From NCBI RefSeq assembly GCF_030272615.1, contig NC_081411.1:154211971-154275970 (forward strand): 64,000 bases of DNA, written 5' to 3'. A program made the position numbers and the translations under genes. The notes under the pieces are model-generated. The model was not told the DNA's origin and searched no databases. It worked only from the letters and a program-made list of their open reading frames with translations. This document shows, piece after piece, positions 22,901-33,716 of this stretch (position 1 is its first letter; every line of letters begins with the position of its first letter). Source of the stretch: Cryptomeria japonica. Taxonomy: Eukaryota > Streptophyta > Pinopsida > Cupressales > Cupressaceae.

Positions 22901-24665
22901 CCCCTTTATGATTTATGATTATGCTTATTGGATGCATTTATGTCCTGATGAGTTTTACGGCTCTGGGAGTTTCTTCTTGTGGCTCTGTGTGAGTTCTTGC
23001 TTGAGAGTCCTTGTTGGTTAGTCTCTTTGGTTTTGAGTGCCAGCCTAGATGTAGAGTGTGTGTTGGGACCTTGTTGCATCTCCTAGCACGGGGGGTGGTT
23101 CCTTTGGTTCCACATGGTCGGGTGGTTGGTGCTTTTAAACCATTGGGATGTTCCTATCTTTGGATTCTTCTTGCGTGGATGAGGATGCTTCTTTATATAG
23201 TTCATGGATAATAATTGCAACAAGAATTTAAATGATGATGTGATTTATGCAATGAAATTCTTATGTAACAGTTGTAAAAGAAGCCATGCTTATGAGAAAT
23301 GATTATGTTGTTCTAGTTATACTAATAGCTTTTGGTTATGGTATGTGATTGTAATGATGAACCTTGAGTTGTATTGTAACATATTTATATTAAATGAAAT
23401 GGATGCATGAGATGTGGATAAGTATTGTTGTTTAAAACGAAATGATGTATTTTGTATTCTTGATGAGCCATGTTAAAAGTAAATCGGGTAAATGTTATGA
23501 TAATGGTATTAGATTTGAAATGATGTCTTTAACTAATGATTTAAGTAGAAGAAATGTTATGTATTGATAGGATGTATGAGTTTGAGTAATATTGGAAGAT
23601 ATCTTAGGACATGTTTATGTTTGGTGATTAAAGAATTGGAAATTATATTATCATACTTCATAGACAATGATCTAATGATTGAATCGAAATCCTATAATGC
23701 TTGGGATGTAATTGAAGGTTCCTTATGAAATATTGTATGGATGTTCTTAGTGAATGAATTGCTCATCTTATTAATGGAAATTACTAGTAAGTGTATGGGT
23801 AGACAATTAAATGAGTTCTTGTCTTTTAGGAAAGGATTAGAATGTATCATGTGTTATAGTTTAAGAATTATATCTCCATTTGGTGGATGCTATTAATGGT
23901 TATGGAATTAGGATATTGTATCATAGTTTGTGTTGAGATGAATTCATGTAGTTACCTGATTTGTAATGAGATGATTGTTGGTTAATTGATACAGTGTAAG
24001 ATATTTTATGAGTATTAAACGAGCTATGGGTCAAATGATTAAGGATACTTTGTGAGTATTGCATCATGCGCTTCTGGAATCATGATGTAGTAATAATTAT
24101 GCTAGGAGCATAGAATTATAAGTGACTATGTAGGAGTTAATTGTAAATTGAAATTATGTTAATGCAATGTAAGGGTTAATCTTGATATATGGATGGTGAT
24201 GTCCATAGTTGAAGGTTGGCTAAAGGTAATAGGAAAATTTGGACTTGGCATATAAAATGAATCTAAGTGAAAAGGGAAATAGATGTGCATTAAAAGATAT
24301 AATCTCATATTAAATGAAAGATTAAGAAGGTTGCATATCATGAGTGTTAGGTATTGCTATGTTGCACCTATGTGTGTATAATGATTAAGATTATGAGGTA
24401 TTGACCTGGAAGAAAGTAAATGCTTATTTCTTATGTAGGTAGATTAAGTAATGTTGTTGAGATACCCTAGGGAGGCAGTAGTAATGATTTATTGTATTCC
24501 GCTTGTGTAATTGTTTGAATAGCTTGAGTGAATTATTCTATGTTCATTGTTGTTGTGTGCTCATTGCATTGCTTAAGTGATGTTATGTGTTGTATTGTTA
24601 AAAAAATAAATTAAATTAGCATGTTTTTAGCTATATTTCTCTGGGGTATTTTGGCGGGCATTACA
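19911..24665. mobile_element. Solo-LTR-like insertion of 4755 bp
   Basis: It begins TGTAGGGTCC and ends GGGCATTACA (TG...CA) and is flanked by the perfect 5-bp duplication TGATG (19906-19910 and 24666-24670). It sits inside the ORF2 reading frame of NA-2; taking out the element and one TGATG rejoins the frame in alignment with NA-1. No gag, pol, PBS or internal repeat of the start is seen, so it reads as one very long solo LTR left by LTR-LTR recombination. A non-coding LTR element is the alternative. Termini fit either strand; a TATA-like site on the plus strand suggests + orientation. Confidence 0.85.
21927..21935 (+). promoter_or_regulatory. TATA-like box inside the solo LTR
   Basis: TATAAATAG is followed by GCCTTCCTATGCATTCACGG. 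The position, about 2.0 kb from the left end, would be the U3/R boundary if the LTR reads on the plus strand. Based on motif alone. Confidence 0.4.
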
Positions 24666-24670
24666 TGATG

Positions 24671-25318
24671 TCTCAATAAATCACACAAATCACAGTTCAT
24701 TCATGTCTTAGTCATGTGATAAGCAACATACAAAACAATAGTCAAAGTAGAACCTTCTTTGTTCTGAAAGTAAATCTTTTAAGTTATGCCCATAGCAACA
24801 TATCTTACCAGAGGGTCTGAAATGGTATCAATCTGTAAATCTCTTTGATCTCCAACTACACATGTCAAAGCTTCAATATCTTTGATCCTTACTAATTTCT
24901 TCGCAGGTATGATTCCATCCGAACAAAGACCAATAACAACCTTCAAAGCTTCCTTTGTAATCTGATACGGTCTATCTAACCAAATATAGCCATCATGAAT
25001 TCTACTTAGTACAATCTTGACCATTTCTTCATCAATTAGCATAAAAAATTCACTCTAAATGTCCAAACCCTTGTGCCCTAACTCAACAAATGACTGTAAA
25101 TTTTCCTTACAAAGAGAATCTTCACAATTCTTTATCTTCATATTGTCATATTCCTTAATTTGCACATTAATGAACTTGTAAATATCTTCAAGACATACCA
25201 CCCTAGCCGGTAGTGACAAAAATGCACCAACCAAAATGTCTCTTATCAGTTTTTTCATGAATTTCTTGAATTCGGGTCAGGATTCATTTTCATGACTAAC
25301 AAATTTGTTGGAATCCAT
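24671..25318 (-). pseudogene. NA-2 ORF2, 5' part
   Basis: It starts at ATG 25318 (MDSNKFVSHENES, then a stop). The stretch PEFKKFMKKLIRDILVGAF, LSLPARVVCLEDIYKFINVQ, MVKIVLSRIHDGYIWLDR follows, with one more stop at about 25055. It aligns with NA-1 ORF2: SQVPAGVIVEEGISDYIDCK and HIRIILSRVHGDKMYLER. The shared (I/V)(I/V)LSR(I/V)H block is the clearest signature of this protein family. No known domain is recognised. Confidence 0.8.
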
Positions 25319-25790
25319 GAGATAAAATTATAAATACCTTTGTAATGCTGATAGCAATTTCATTCGAACACTTCTTTCTGCTCCTCAAATTATCAATTCA
25401 CTTGTAGTAAAATGATCGAAGAAAAACTTAAAGTACTTTTTCGAAAGACCTAGGGTCTTATCGCCAAAAACCATCATATCTCCAAAAAGCTGCTAAACCA
25501 TTATGTCTGTGTAAACAGTAACTTTCCAAACCTTCACAATCTACCACATAGCAATAATTTATACCACAATCTTCACCAAGCGTTCAAATACATCATCATA
25601 CACAACATATAAAATTGTTGTGACAACAACATCAACTTCTTTGGTAGGAGGAAAGGATCTTCATTGTAGCTCCCCCGAAGCCAAAGCTTTCTGACTAGTT
25701 TCCAGAGGGAATTTCTGTACTGGAGCCAGATGCAGCAACATCTTCTGTCAAATCCACTTCTTTCTTTCTCTAGATCTTTTCTATTTCACT
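25319..25790 (-). other. NA-2 spacer between knuckle array and ORF2
   Basis: No protein is readable. The same position in NA-1 holds a TATA box and leader. Here a TATTTATAA lies only about 20 bases before the ATG, so a promoter is not convincing in this decayed copy. Confidence 0.45.
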
Positions 25791-26316
25791 TATCACTTCT
25801 TCTACATCAATCTTCTATAGTGTTTCATTCTTTCTTACTGATTTGTCTCTCTTCATATTCTTGCTTCTACATACTTAGAAATGTGTCCAACTTTATTGTA
25901 ATTAAAGCATTTGATATCCCTTTGTTCTAATTTCCTTGTAGTTATTCTAGATTTGCATTGATTAGCCTTGTTCTCAAATCCATTGCATAACTGACAATAA
26001 CCATAAAAGAATCTATTTCTTCTATCCACAATTTGATTTATGCAATTATTAGCCTCGTGACCAAATTTCTTGCATGTAAAACACGGAACACAAGAACTGA
26101 TTCACTTTGTTTCTACATTCCAGTGCCTTGTGTCCAAATTTATTATAAGAGAAATAGCCATTAAACGATGAGTAATTTTGAGCATTAGGTTATCTAATCA
26201 AAGGCTTCCTTGTGGAGCTTCTTTGATTCCAGGGTTGCCTTCCTTTGTTTTCTTCTCCAGTGCCTTGTTGAAATTTGGCCTTCTTCAACTTGCCTTTATC
26301 TTCAGCTCTTTGATTT
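25791..26316 (-). pseudogene. NA-2 zinc-knuckle (CCHC) array
   Basis: Four knuckle-like units follow one another in shifting frames: SYNKFGHKALECRNK, CFTCKKFGHEANNCIN, YCQLCNGFENKANQC and KCFNYNKVGHISKY. Some cysteines are already lost. CCHC knuckles of this type bind retroelement RNA in gag. The region before it (ENKGRQPWNQRSSTRK) is basic. Confidence 0.8.
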
Positions 26317-26321
26317 GAACA

Positions 26322-26666
26322 TGTTACAAGCTAGGGTTGTCGTTACACCAAAAGATCGACCTGTCAATGCCTGATACAACCACTAGACTTATAGAATCCA
26401 CAGGAGGTTGTTAAATCATGTCACGAATCCCCACGAGGGACACTGGCCCACTACCAACAATCCCCCTCCCAACGTCACTCGCCACGGCCTGCGTGATTCA
26501 AACCTGTGACCAAGCTCTGATACCACTTTTTTACAAGCTAGGGTTGTCGTTGCACCAAAAGATCGACCTGTCAATGCCCGATACAACCATTAGACTTATA
26601 GAATCCACAAGAGGCTGTTAAACCATGTCGCGAATCCCCGCGAGGGACACTGGCCCACTACCAACA
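26322..26666 (-). mobile_element. TRIM (terminal-repeat retrotransposon in miniature)
   Basis: Two 138-bp direct repeats (26322-26459 and 26529-26666) differ at a handful of positions and have TG...CA-type ends; one start has mutated to TT. The 69-bp interior carries, on the minus strand, a Met-tRNA PBS TGGTATCAGAGC (26525-26514) next to the 5' LTR and a purine-rich GGGAGGGGGAT next to the 3' LTR. There is no coding capacity. Flanking GAACA/TAACA could be a TSD with one mutation. It lies inside the gag-like region of NA-2 and must be moved by an autonomous element. Confidence 0.9.
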
Positions 26667-26671
26667 TAACA

Positions 26672-27104
26672 TTCACCAGCTTCAAAACCTAATCCACATT
26701 TGTCATTCAAAGATTTCTACATAGCCATCATTTCATCAAGTTTCTTAGCACTTTCCTTGAATTTGTTTTCAGATCTTAGGGTTACAACTTCTTGTCCCAA
26801 TATTATGCATACTTCAGTCTTGTTTTTTATTAAGTCATTCAAACATTATTATTTCTTACTTTCCTCAACTTGCACCTTCAAATTGACAATTGTTTCATAT
26901 ACTTTCTTTAATTCCTTGTTGACCTGTTTATATCTTTCTCTAAATTTATTGATCTATTCCCTCAGTTTTCTGATGCATTCATTTGCTTCCTTGATATTTT
27001 CTTTCAAATATTTGTTTTCACTTTCCATGTTCTCAAGATCTTCAAGATCAGTTTGCAACTCTCCATCCATAAGCATTTCCTCTGCACTTAACTTAGGAGA
27101 CATC
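26672..27104 (-). pseudogene. NA-2 ORF1 coiled-coil protein
   Basis: From ATG 27104 it reads MSPKLSAEEMLMDGELQTDL, ENMESENKYLKENIKEANEC, then YKQVNKELKKVYETIVNLKV, heptad-rich and charged, with several stops. It ends KCGLGFEAGE just before the TRIM. NA-1 has the matching NGLGFSGHEEGE before its knuckles, so both copies share the coiled-coil to knuckle order. A gag-like multimerisation role is inferred. Confidence 0.75.
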
Positions 27105-27158
27105 TATTCAACCAACAAGATCTCCCTCAAGCGGTTAAGCTAAAAACAAGGGACCAAA

Positions 27159-27170
27159 GCTCTGATACCA
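27159..27170 (-). promoter_or_regulatory. NA-2 primer binding site
   Basis: Minus strand TGGTATCAGAGC, two bases inside the 5' LTR. It is a perfect match to the usual initiator-Met tRNA PBS. Confidence 0.92.
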
Positions 27171-27172
27171 AT

Positions 27173-27896
27173 TGTTGAACAACTGGAATACTTAGAGGGG
27201 GGGTGAATCAATATTACTTAAATATCTTTAAAATAATCTTTGTATTACTTTGCAAATTCACTTTTATCAGAAAGTAATGAATGATTAAATGAAAAGCAAA
27301 ACAAAAATATCATCCACATTCACATAAACAAGAGATAACCAAAAAAAAATTGTGTGGAAACCCATTAGGAAAAAACTATAGAGATGGTTAAATCTCAATA
27401 TAATATAACTAGTTATAGAATATTACAAGTGCTCACTACAAGTCTCACTACCTGAGGCCTTACAAAGAAATATGTCTCACACGCTATTACAATATAGGTC
27501 ATCCAAGGATATAACAAAAAAATAATACCAACTAGGATACACGCGTTATCCACAATGTTTAACCATGTCGCAAAAGTGCAAGGTTAGAAATGATGAACTA
27601 AAGAAATGTGGATATCAAAACCAACTGTTCTATTATGGAGGAACAGATTGAATTGTAAAACCAAGTATCTCACCTTTCAGATATCCAAAACACGTGCAAT
27701 TTCTGATACACATGAGTGTACTACCCAAACTGCAAATCCATATTTGTAATTGCAAAGCAACACAGAGCAAAACATGATGGATAGAATCACCAAAATTCTA
27801 GAGCAGCTACAGAACAAGTCAACAGAAATGTGTTGATATCAATGACAACCGGTAGCCAACACAACGTTCTCCTTCATCAATGAAAAAACTTCAACA
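27173..27896 (-). mobile_element. NA-2 5' LTR
   Basis: TGTTGAAC...CTTCAACA on the plus strand, 724 bp. It contains the block TGTGGAAACCCATTAGGAAAAA (the minus-strand version of GGTTTTTCCTAATGGGTTTCCAC) found in the copia and NA-1 LTRs. The 3' LTR pairs with its right-hand 436 bp. Confidence 0.9.
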
Positions 27897-29254
27897 ATAA
27901 TTTGGTCCACTAAGAGCTAATTGTTGTTGGCTTTATAGTGTTGGGAGATGTTTTAGGCAACATATAGGCCTATAAAACCAACGTTAATTAGTAAACAAAA
28001 TTAAGAATTGATTGAAATGTGTTAAAAAAATACATAGTAGTAAAAAAAATAAGACTACCTCTTTGTCATGGGTTCTCCCTACTAGGAACAAGGCCACCCA
28101 AATAAAGTTCCTACAGAAGAAGTGAGACTTGGTTAGTAGAAAATTTATATTTTGGTACCAATGGATGACATATAGGCCTATAAAATCAAGTTTTATCAAC
28201 AAATAGAGAATATTTGTTAATATAATTGTAGGATATCAACTTTAAACAAAGGACAAATAAGTGTCAAGTAGCCTGGCGACAAGGCCACCCAACTATTACG
28301 ACACATGAAAAAAAATATAGAGAGAAAGTTAGATTACTTAGAAAAAAGGGATGTGGGTTCTACTAGGCATGTCAAAGATGTGTGAAAATGAAATTATGAT
28401 ATCAATGAATAATATAAATAACTAAACTAAACAACCACAACAACATGTAAATACTCATGTCAGTCGATTAGAATATCAAATAAAACATAAGGTATCACAC
28501 AATAAACTATGTTAGATCCCCTAGTTGCACACAAAGTGGTTTTGCTTAATTAGCTCACGGTTCATGCTCACAAATTAGCGACATAACATTGCATTCAAGT
28601 TTTTTGTGAAATGGCTTGGAGTGGTCTCTAATTTAAATAGAATTTGGAGGGGTTAAATAGAGGGTGGATATCGATTTGTAAGATCAAGGGCTTAGAATGC
28701 TTGAGATCTCTTAAGCATGGAGAGGTTGACAAGTGGAAAAAGGAGATTGAATGAGGATGGTGACTCCAATATTGTAGGAGAATCAAGGGGTAGGATTTGG
28801 TATGAGAATTAGTGTATGGGTACTATTTTATTGATACTACCAAAGAACGTAGGAGGATCTCCAAAAAGGTGGCTTTTGTCGCAAGCTATATGTTGGAAGG
28901 CTTCTAAGTATGATGGGTGAATTAAAAATTATGGAGTGCAAGTTTGACCCATACTTTGGAATACCATTTGTGGGAACTTAATATGATAAGTGATTTTGTG
29001 GGAGTTTCAGTTGATCAAATCCAAGCTTAATGATTGATTAATATGCATGCGAGTGATTAGGAGGTGATGGGGAATTAGAGGTAGGCTATGTAAAGTTCCC
29101 AAAATGAAAAATCAAATAAATATAAATATTTTTTTATTTTTTTAGGAGGGTCATTAGGATAGGTAAATATAATTTATTCAAGGTTAGATCTTAAAGGAAA
29201 TAAAAATGTGATTTTTAGATGAATAAGGGAGTAGTGGGATTGTCATTATTTTTT
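27897..29254. repeat. Gene-free stretch with diverged local repeats of about 210 bp
   Basis: ACATATAGGCCTATAAAA.CAA occurs at about 27960 and 28170, AACAAGGCCACCCAA at about 28088 (and a related form at 28280), and TGGGTTCT.C.ACTAGG at about 28070 and 28350. This suggests two to three diverged tandem copies. No gene is seen in the remainder. Confidence 0.55.
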
Positions 29255-30082
29255 ATTGATTTTTTATTAAAAAAGTAGCAAAACAAGGGTGTTGGCCCTA
29301 TACAAAGGCAAGCAAAAAAGGCCACAAACAACTGGTCAAGAACATACCTCTAACATCAAAGGCCAAAAATAGCCCATTTACAACACACTAGCAGAGAAGC
29401 TCGTAACCCGCATCAAGGGTGGGTAGAAGTTTCACCCACAACTCAGGGAAGAGTTGGAGAAGAAGAGGAAGAATGATCTTTCCTCCTACGACAAACAATA
29501 GTCCATCCAACAGTATCATTTGGAACACCAATACAAGGAGGGAATCCCCATGGTGGGACTGTTAGCAGCAAGAGTAGGATGTTGACTAGGCGACAAATCC
29601 ACCATTGAAGGCTGGAGCAGAATAGTAGCAACGGGTAGAGAAGAGTCCACAGATCTAGATGGGAAAACACTAGTAGAAGGAGGATCCACGAGTCCTAAGG
29701 AGGCCACCCCTATAGAAAGAGGATCATCCTATGAGGAATCATCACCATCTTGTGAAGAGTCATCCGAGGAAGAATCAGAAGCTAAGATAGTCAGGTGGTC
29801 ACCACAAGTGTCCTTCCACCAAGTGGCAGTGCCTTTATAGTGTGAAAGAGAACAATTTGTGGCCAAATGGCCAGTAGAGAAACAATGACGACGACAAAAG
29901 GGGAGGCCCCACATAATCCTGCGGCTAAATAGCCTATCTCCAACCATAGGAACCACATCCTCAGGAAGAGGTATGGAGATGTCGATATCAATTAAAATGT
30001 GTGCCATCAAGAAATGGTATCATCAACCTTAAAGAAGTGATCGATAGAGTTGCCAATAACCTCAAAACCTCCAAAAGCCACA
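29255..30082 (-). mobile_element. LINE remnant: ORF1 end fused to LINE-type 3' end
   Basis: Minus strand: FGGFEVIGNSIDHFFKVDD, then MAHILIDIDISIPLPEDVVP and FCRRHCFSTGHLATNC, the DUF4283-to-knuckle region of plant LINE ORF1. The open part runs to about 29440. There is no endonuclease or RT. Instead the sequence runs into AACACCCTTGTTTTGCTACT and TTTTTTAATAAAAAATCAAT near 29250-29285, a LINE-like 3' terminus. It is probably an internally deleted derivative, later hit at 30082/30083 by the next LINE. Confidence 0.7.
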
Positions 30083-30382
30083 TTTTTTTTTGCAAAAGGC
30101 TAAAAGCCTATATATATATTTATATTAACTAGAGATATTAAAGTTTTACAAAAAATACTTACAATAGGACTCTTCAGTAGCTAGATGAGAGACTTAAAAA
30201 TATATACTTAGAACATGCTTCTACTACAACTCCACTCCATATTATTGAACTGGAACCTACTGAGACTGCTAAATACCCCTGATTAACATTTACAAAAAAC
30301 CCAATAAAGTGTAGCCCATATGAGCAAAATTTACTAGAAACTTAGAATATTGGAGAAATCATTCCTCCATTTCATTGCCACC
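30083..30382 (-). other. LINE 3'UTR and poly(A) tail
   Basis: On the minus strand, after the last frame the text is T-rich. It ends ATATATATAGGCTTTTAGCC followed by TTTTGC and AAAAAAAAA. The tail abuts the ORF1 frame of the older LINE remnant. This is the expected 3' signature of target-primed insertion. Confidence 0.8.
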
Positions 30383-31168
30383 CTATACATCATTTTCTCC
30401 CTGCTCATCTTGAAAATCAACCGGTGCATTCTCAGAAGACAAGGGGTTTTTCAAATTTGAAATTCGTACCTGCATATGACAATGAGAGAAACTGGCATTG
30501 TCTGGGATAATTATTACTGGAGCTGCAAGGTTTCCTTGGGCAGCAGAAGTAGGGGCAACGACCTTCCTGTGAATTCTCTCAGCCAAATCTTCGTCTACCA
30601 CCGTAGACTATCTAATTAGAGCAAGCTACAAGTACCTAGGATTATGCATCTCCAAAGTATTTTTGATGGTGTCATAGACAAACACACATGCACACCCATT
30701 AAGAAAGAAATGGCGATGGAATAAACCCCCAATCTGACCCTGACCACACCATAGATCATAACCTTGTATTGCAGTAAGCAGCCTATCACCTTGCAAGAAA
30801 ACCTCCTTAACTACTTTAGCCGCTATCAATTGGAGTAGCTGATAGGACTGAAGCAATTCAAATGCATTTGAAAGGAAGATTGAAACAATTTGGGATGGAG
30901 ATATTACCTGCCGAGCTTGAGGAAACAAGATTTCATCCCCTATGATTCATTTGATGCCTTTCTGGAACTGGTAACAATGCATTTTGAACATTTGCCCCAA
31001 ATGCACATGGCTTATTTGCTCAGAAAATGGAAGTTCCCAGTCATTAACAGGCAAATGAAGATGATAATTTCTCGATAGATACTCCATATGGGCTAGACGA
31101 CATGTACTACAAAGTCGTGACTTGCTTCTCATTTCTCCTTCTTTGTCTGAAGAGAGCGGCAAATGCAT
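30383..31168 (-). pseudogene. Reading frame downstream of LINE RNase H, unknown function
   Basis: One frame of about 262 codons with three in-frame stops and no shift: LCSTCRLAHMEYLSRNYHLH, FKMHCYQFQKGIK, VISPSQIVSIFLSNAFELLQ, AIQGYDLWCGQGQIGGLFHR, then EDLAERIHRKVVAPTSAAQG. No domain is recognised. It lies between RNase H and the poly(A) of the same LINE. The LINE at 46530-48151 also has a long frame after RNase H, though I see no sequence similarity between the two. It could instead be a transduced host fragment. Confidence 0.5.
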
Positions 31169-31825
31169 GGCCTAGACAAAAAATATATTTGGGAATAGAT
31201 ATGAGTAGGAAAAAAGAAAATTTTGGGAAGGATATAAAGCCCTTCGCACAAATGAAGAGGTATGATGATATTAAATGCATCATAAGAGGAATGGCAACCG
31301 TATCTGAAAATAAGCTTTCACACACTTAAAATCCCACCATGTCAGCTTATGAGAAAAAGACGAAAATTATCTTTATGTGTACTATCCCCAACCTGCAAAC
31401 AACCAGAAAGATTCTTAGAGAAAAAACCACTTGTCCATGGCTCCGTTAAATTTGTCCTTCCCCAAGATGGAAATGTCTGTTTACATGTGTTATAGCTGCC
31501 AAATTGGGAACAAAGAGAGTTGCAAGATTACAAATGAATGAGAAATGGCGGTGATGGCCTCACTATGATTACCCCTTATAACATCATTTGGAGATTGTCC
31601 CTTCATGACTAATGATGACTCTGTCATTTTTAGCTTGTTTTTTTAATTTTTCTTTTGAATTGATACGAAATTCTATTCCACAAGGCTATGATATGAAGGC
31701 CGCCAAGATGACAACATATCAGATCAAATGGAAATGCTCATATTGAATTCAGATTGCTATGAGAAATTAGTGTTTCCCTCTTAAAGGATATCCAAGTTTA
31801 CTTTGTTTGTACACTGCCAACATTT

Positions 31826-32226
31826 TTACCCAAATGGATACTCCTTTGCCACAATCTCTGCTAACATTGGAAATTGATCTAATTGGACATTGTCATCTGA
31901 TAAGATCACTTCTTCCTTATTGCATCCCATATTTGCTAAACAGTCAGCTAACATGTTCCCTTCCCGATAAGTATGTGAAATTTGGAAAGACTCAAACTTA
32001 TCTAATAAATCCCAAATTGTGACGTGATCTCTCTTTACATGCATTAAAAATTATGAGAGAATCCCCTTCTACATGAATATGAGAAATATCAAGACTTTTG
32101 GCAAGAGATAGATCATGCAAGAGAGCCCAAGCTTCTGCCTTATTATTTGAACCTGGTGGTAAAGCTAGCGGTTTTGTTGCTTTAATTATCCTTGTTGAAT
32201 CACAGATACAAACTCTAGCACCAGAT
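31826..32226 (-). pseudogene. LINE RNase H, C-terminal part
   Basis: It continues from 39949 across NA-1: GARVCICDSTRIIKATKPL, GSNNKAEAWALLHDL (catalytic E), IHVEGDSLIIFNACK (catalytic D). Then, after a frameshift near 32040, FESFQISHTYREGNMLADCL (last D) to a stop at 31826. With the other half (NFDG), all four catalytic acidic residues are present, unlike the RNase H at 14581. Confidence 0.88.
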
Positions 32227-33392
32227 TGATGAATACTAAGAGGGGGGGGGGGGTGAATTAGTATGCCAAAAATCTCTGATCTAAAACACTTAAACAGTTT
32301 GAAGATAAACCGGTAAAACAGTTTAACAGACAGACCGGTTATCACACATGCAAACCAAAATGCAAATAAAGCATTCACCCACAAAAGCAATACAACCATA
32401 ACACAAGATATTTGACGTGGAAACCCAAATGGGAAAAACCACGGTGAGATGGAACTCACAAGTCACTATCTACAGAATAGAAACTAGACCGGTTAAGGTC
32501 TTACAATGTTCTTCACCAGAACAGATCTTGTTAGGAATCTCAATCTCTGTTAGGAGATAAGTTCGATTAAAGACTACCTTGCTAGAGGATTTCAGATTCA
32601 CAGAGGTGAACAACCTTCTTAGAGGATTTTACAAAAGGCTTTTGGGCCTACCCGATTAAGGGCTACAGACTTGTCAAAGATGTGAGTAATCAACAAGTGT
32701 TTGATCTATCTAATAGCACAGACTGCTTGGTTAGATCCAGTATAGCTCACAGCTAATGCGTTCCAGCATTACTTCAGTCTTCTCTATCTCTCACTCAGTT
32801 ACAACCTGATCTTCTCAGATAAGATCACTCTTACAACAACTCATCAACCACCTTAAACCCTAGCACAACATAAACCCTTTCAGCAACAACCTAAAACCCT
32901 AGACATGATGTCCTTTTAAAGGAATTTGATTTCATGTCGGTCCAATAGGATTACATTACAATTTCATAGGTTCAATGAATCTAGACATACTCAGTAACAT
33001 GACACAACAAGCACCGTCAGTGTGTCGACACCGTCAAACAATCGGTGGATTGGTAACTCATCACAAAATGTCGGTTGGTAACTCATCACAGAGTATTACC
33101 GGTTCATACAAAATACCAGTTGCCGGTTTGACAAAAATGAAGACTGGTAAGAATGTGTTATGTTGCTTTGCTCCCTTGTACTGCTTGAGATATACGAACC
33201 GCTTGGGGTCGACATGCCACTTCAGACTAGGAAACACATTCTGCAAAATCACCAATAGTCTAAAGACTAGAATACAACATACCGGTTGGAACAAATACCG
33301 ATTGAGCTCTAGCTCATACATATAAAGGGGATCTTAATGCAAGTGTGTGTCCATCAATGATAATCACAACATAAACATCAAAAATGCCAACA
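32227..33392 (-). mobile_element. NA-1 3' LTR
   Basis: Plus strand TGATGAATAC...GCCAACA. A 12-base G run lies at 32242-32253. The block TTTGACGTGGAAACCCAAATGGGAAAAACCACGG occurs near 32410-32444 (two halves of one conserved LTR motif). AAACCCTA words near 32860-32905 are telo-box-like. Confidence 0.95.
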
Positions 33393-33404
33393 ATCTCCCC
33401 CTTT
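33393..33404 (-). promoter_or_regulatory. NA-1 polypurine tract
   Basis: Minus strand AAAGGGGGAGAT sits immediately before the 3' LTR (TGTTGGC). Confidence 0.9.
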
Positions 33405-33716
33405 GGCATTGATGGCAACACTTAGGAAAATAAAATTTTGACATCTAAGTGTTTTACAACAAAAACATGCCATTATAAAAATTGTTCCCCCTAAGCATAT
33501 ACACTATCCCTTAATCAATACAATGTATAGCAATTTTGCATACAGAGCATAAACATTGAGATATCAGAGCATATAGCATATATCAAAACATATAGCAAAA
33601 TTTTAAAACCAGATACTCTATGCTTCTCCAAAATAGAGTACTTCTCCCCCTTTGCCAACAATGACAAAGTACCATTGAACAACCCTGTTTCCATTTGATA
33701 TTAAAATAATAAAAGT

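Larger units (their letters stand above)
17725..27896 (-). mobile_element. NA-2: non-autonomous LTR retrotransposon, old copy with two nested insertions
   Basis: Read on the minus strand: 5' LTR (27896-27173), Met-tRNA PBS, coiled-coil ORF, CCHC knuckle array, second long ORF, PPT, 3' LTR (18168 to about 17725, truncated). It has the same architecture as NA-1 at 32227-39948, and the second ORF aligns at protein level over several hundred residues. No PR, INT, RT or RH is found. The two LTRs are clearly homologous but diverged, so the insertion is older than NA-1. A 4755-bp TG...CA element and a 345-bp TRIM are inserted in its coding regions; without them it is about 5.1 kb. Confidence 0.85.

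Noticed and set aside
19911-24665. Several short frames inside the solo-LTR-like element considered as genes
   Set aside because: None exceeds about 105 codons or shows a domain; an LTR is expected to be non-coding.
26322-26666. Two direct repeats considered as CRISPR-like or simple tandem duplication
   Set aside because: Only two repeats, 138 bp each, with PBS and PPT between them: a TRIM retroelement in a plant genome.
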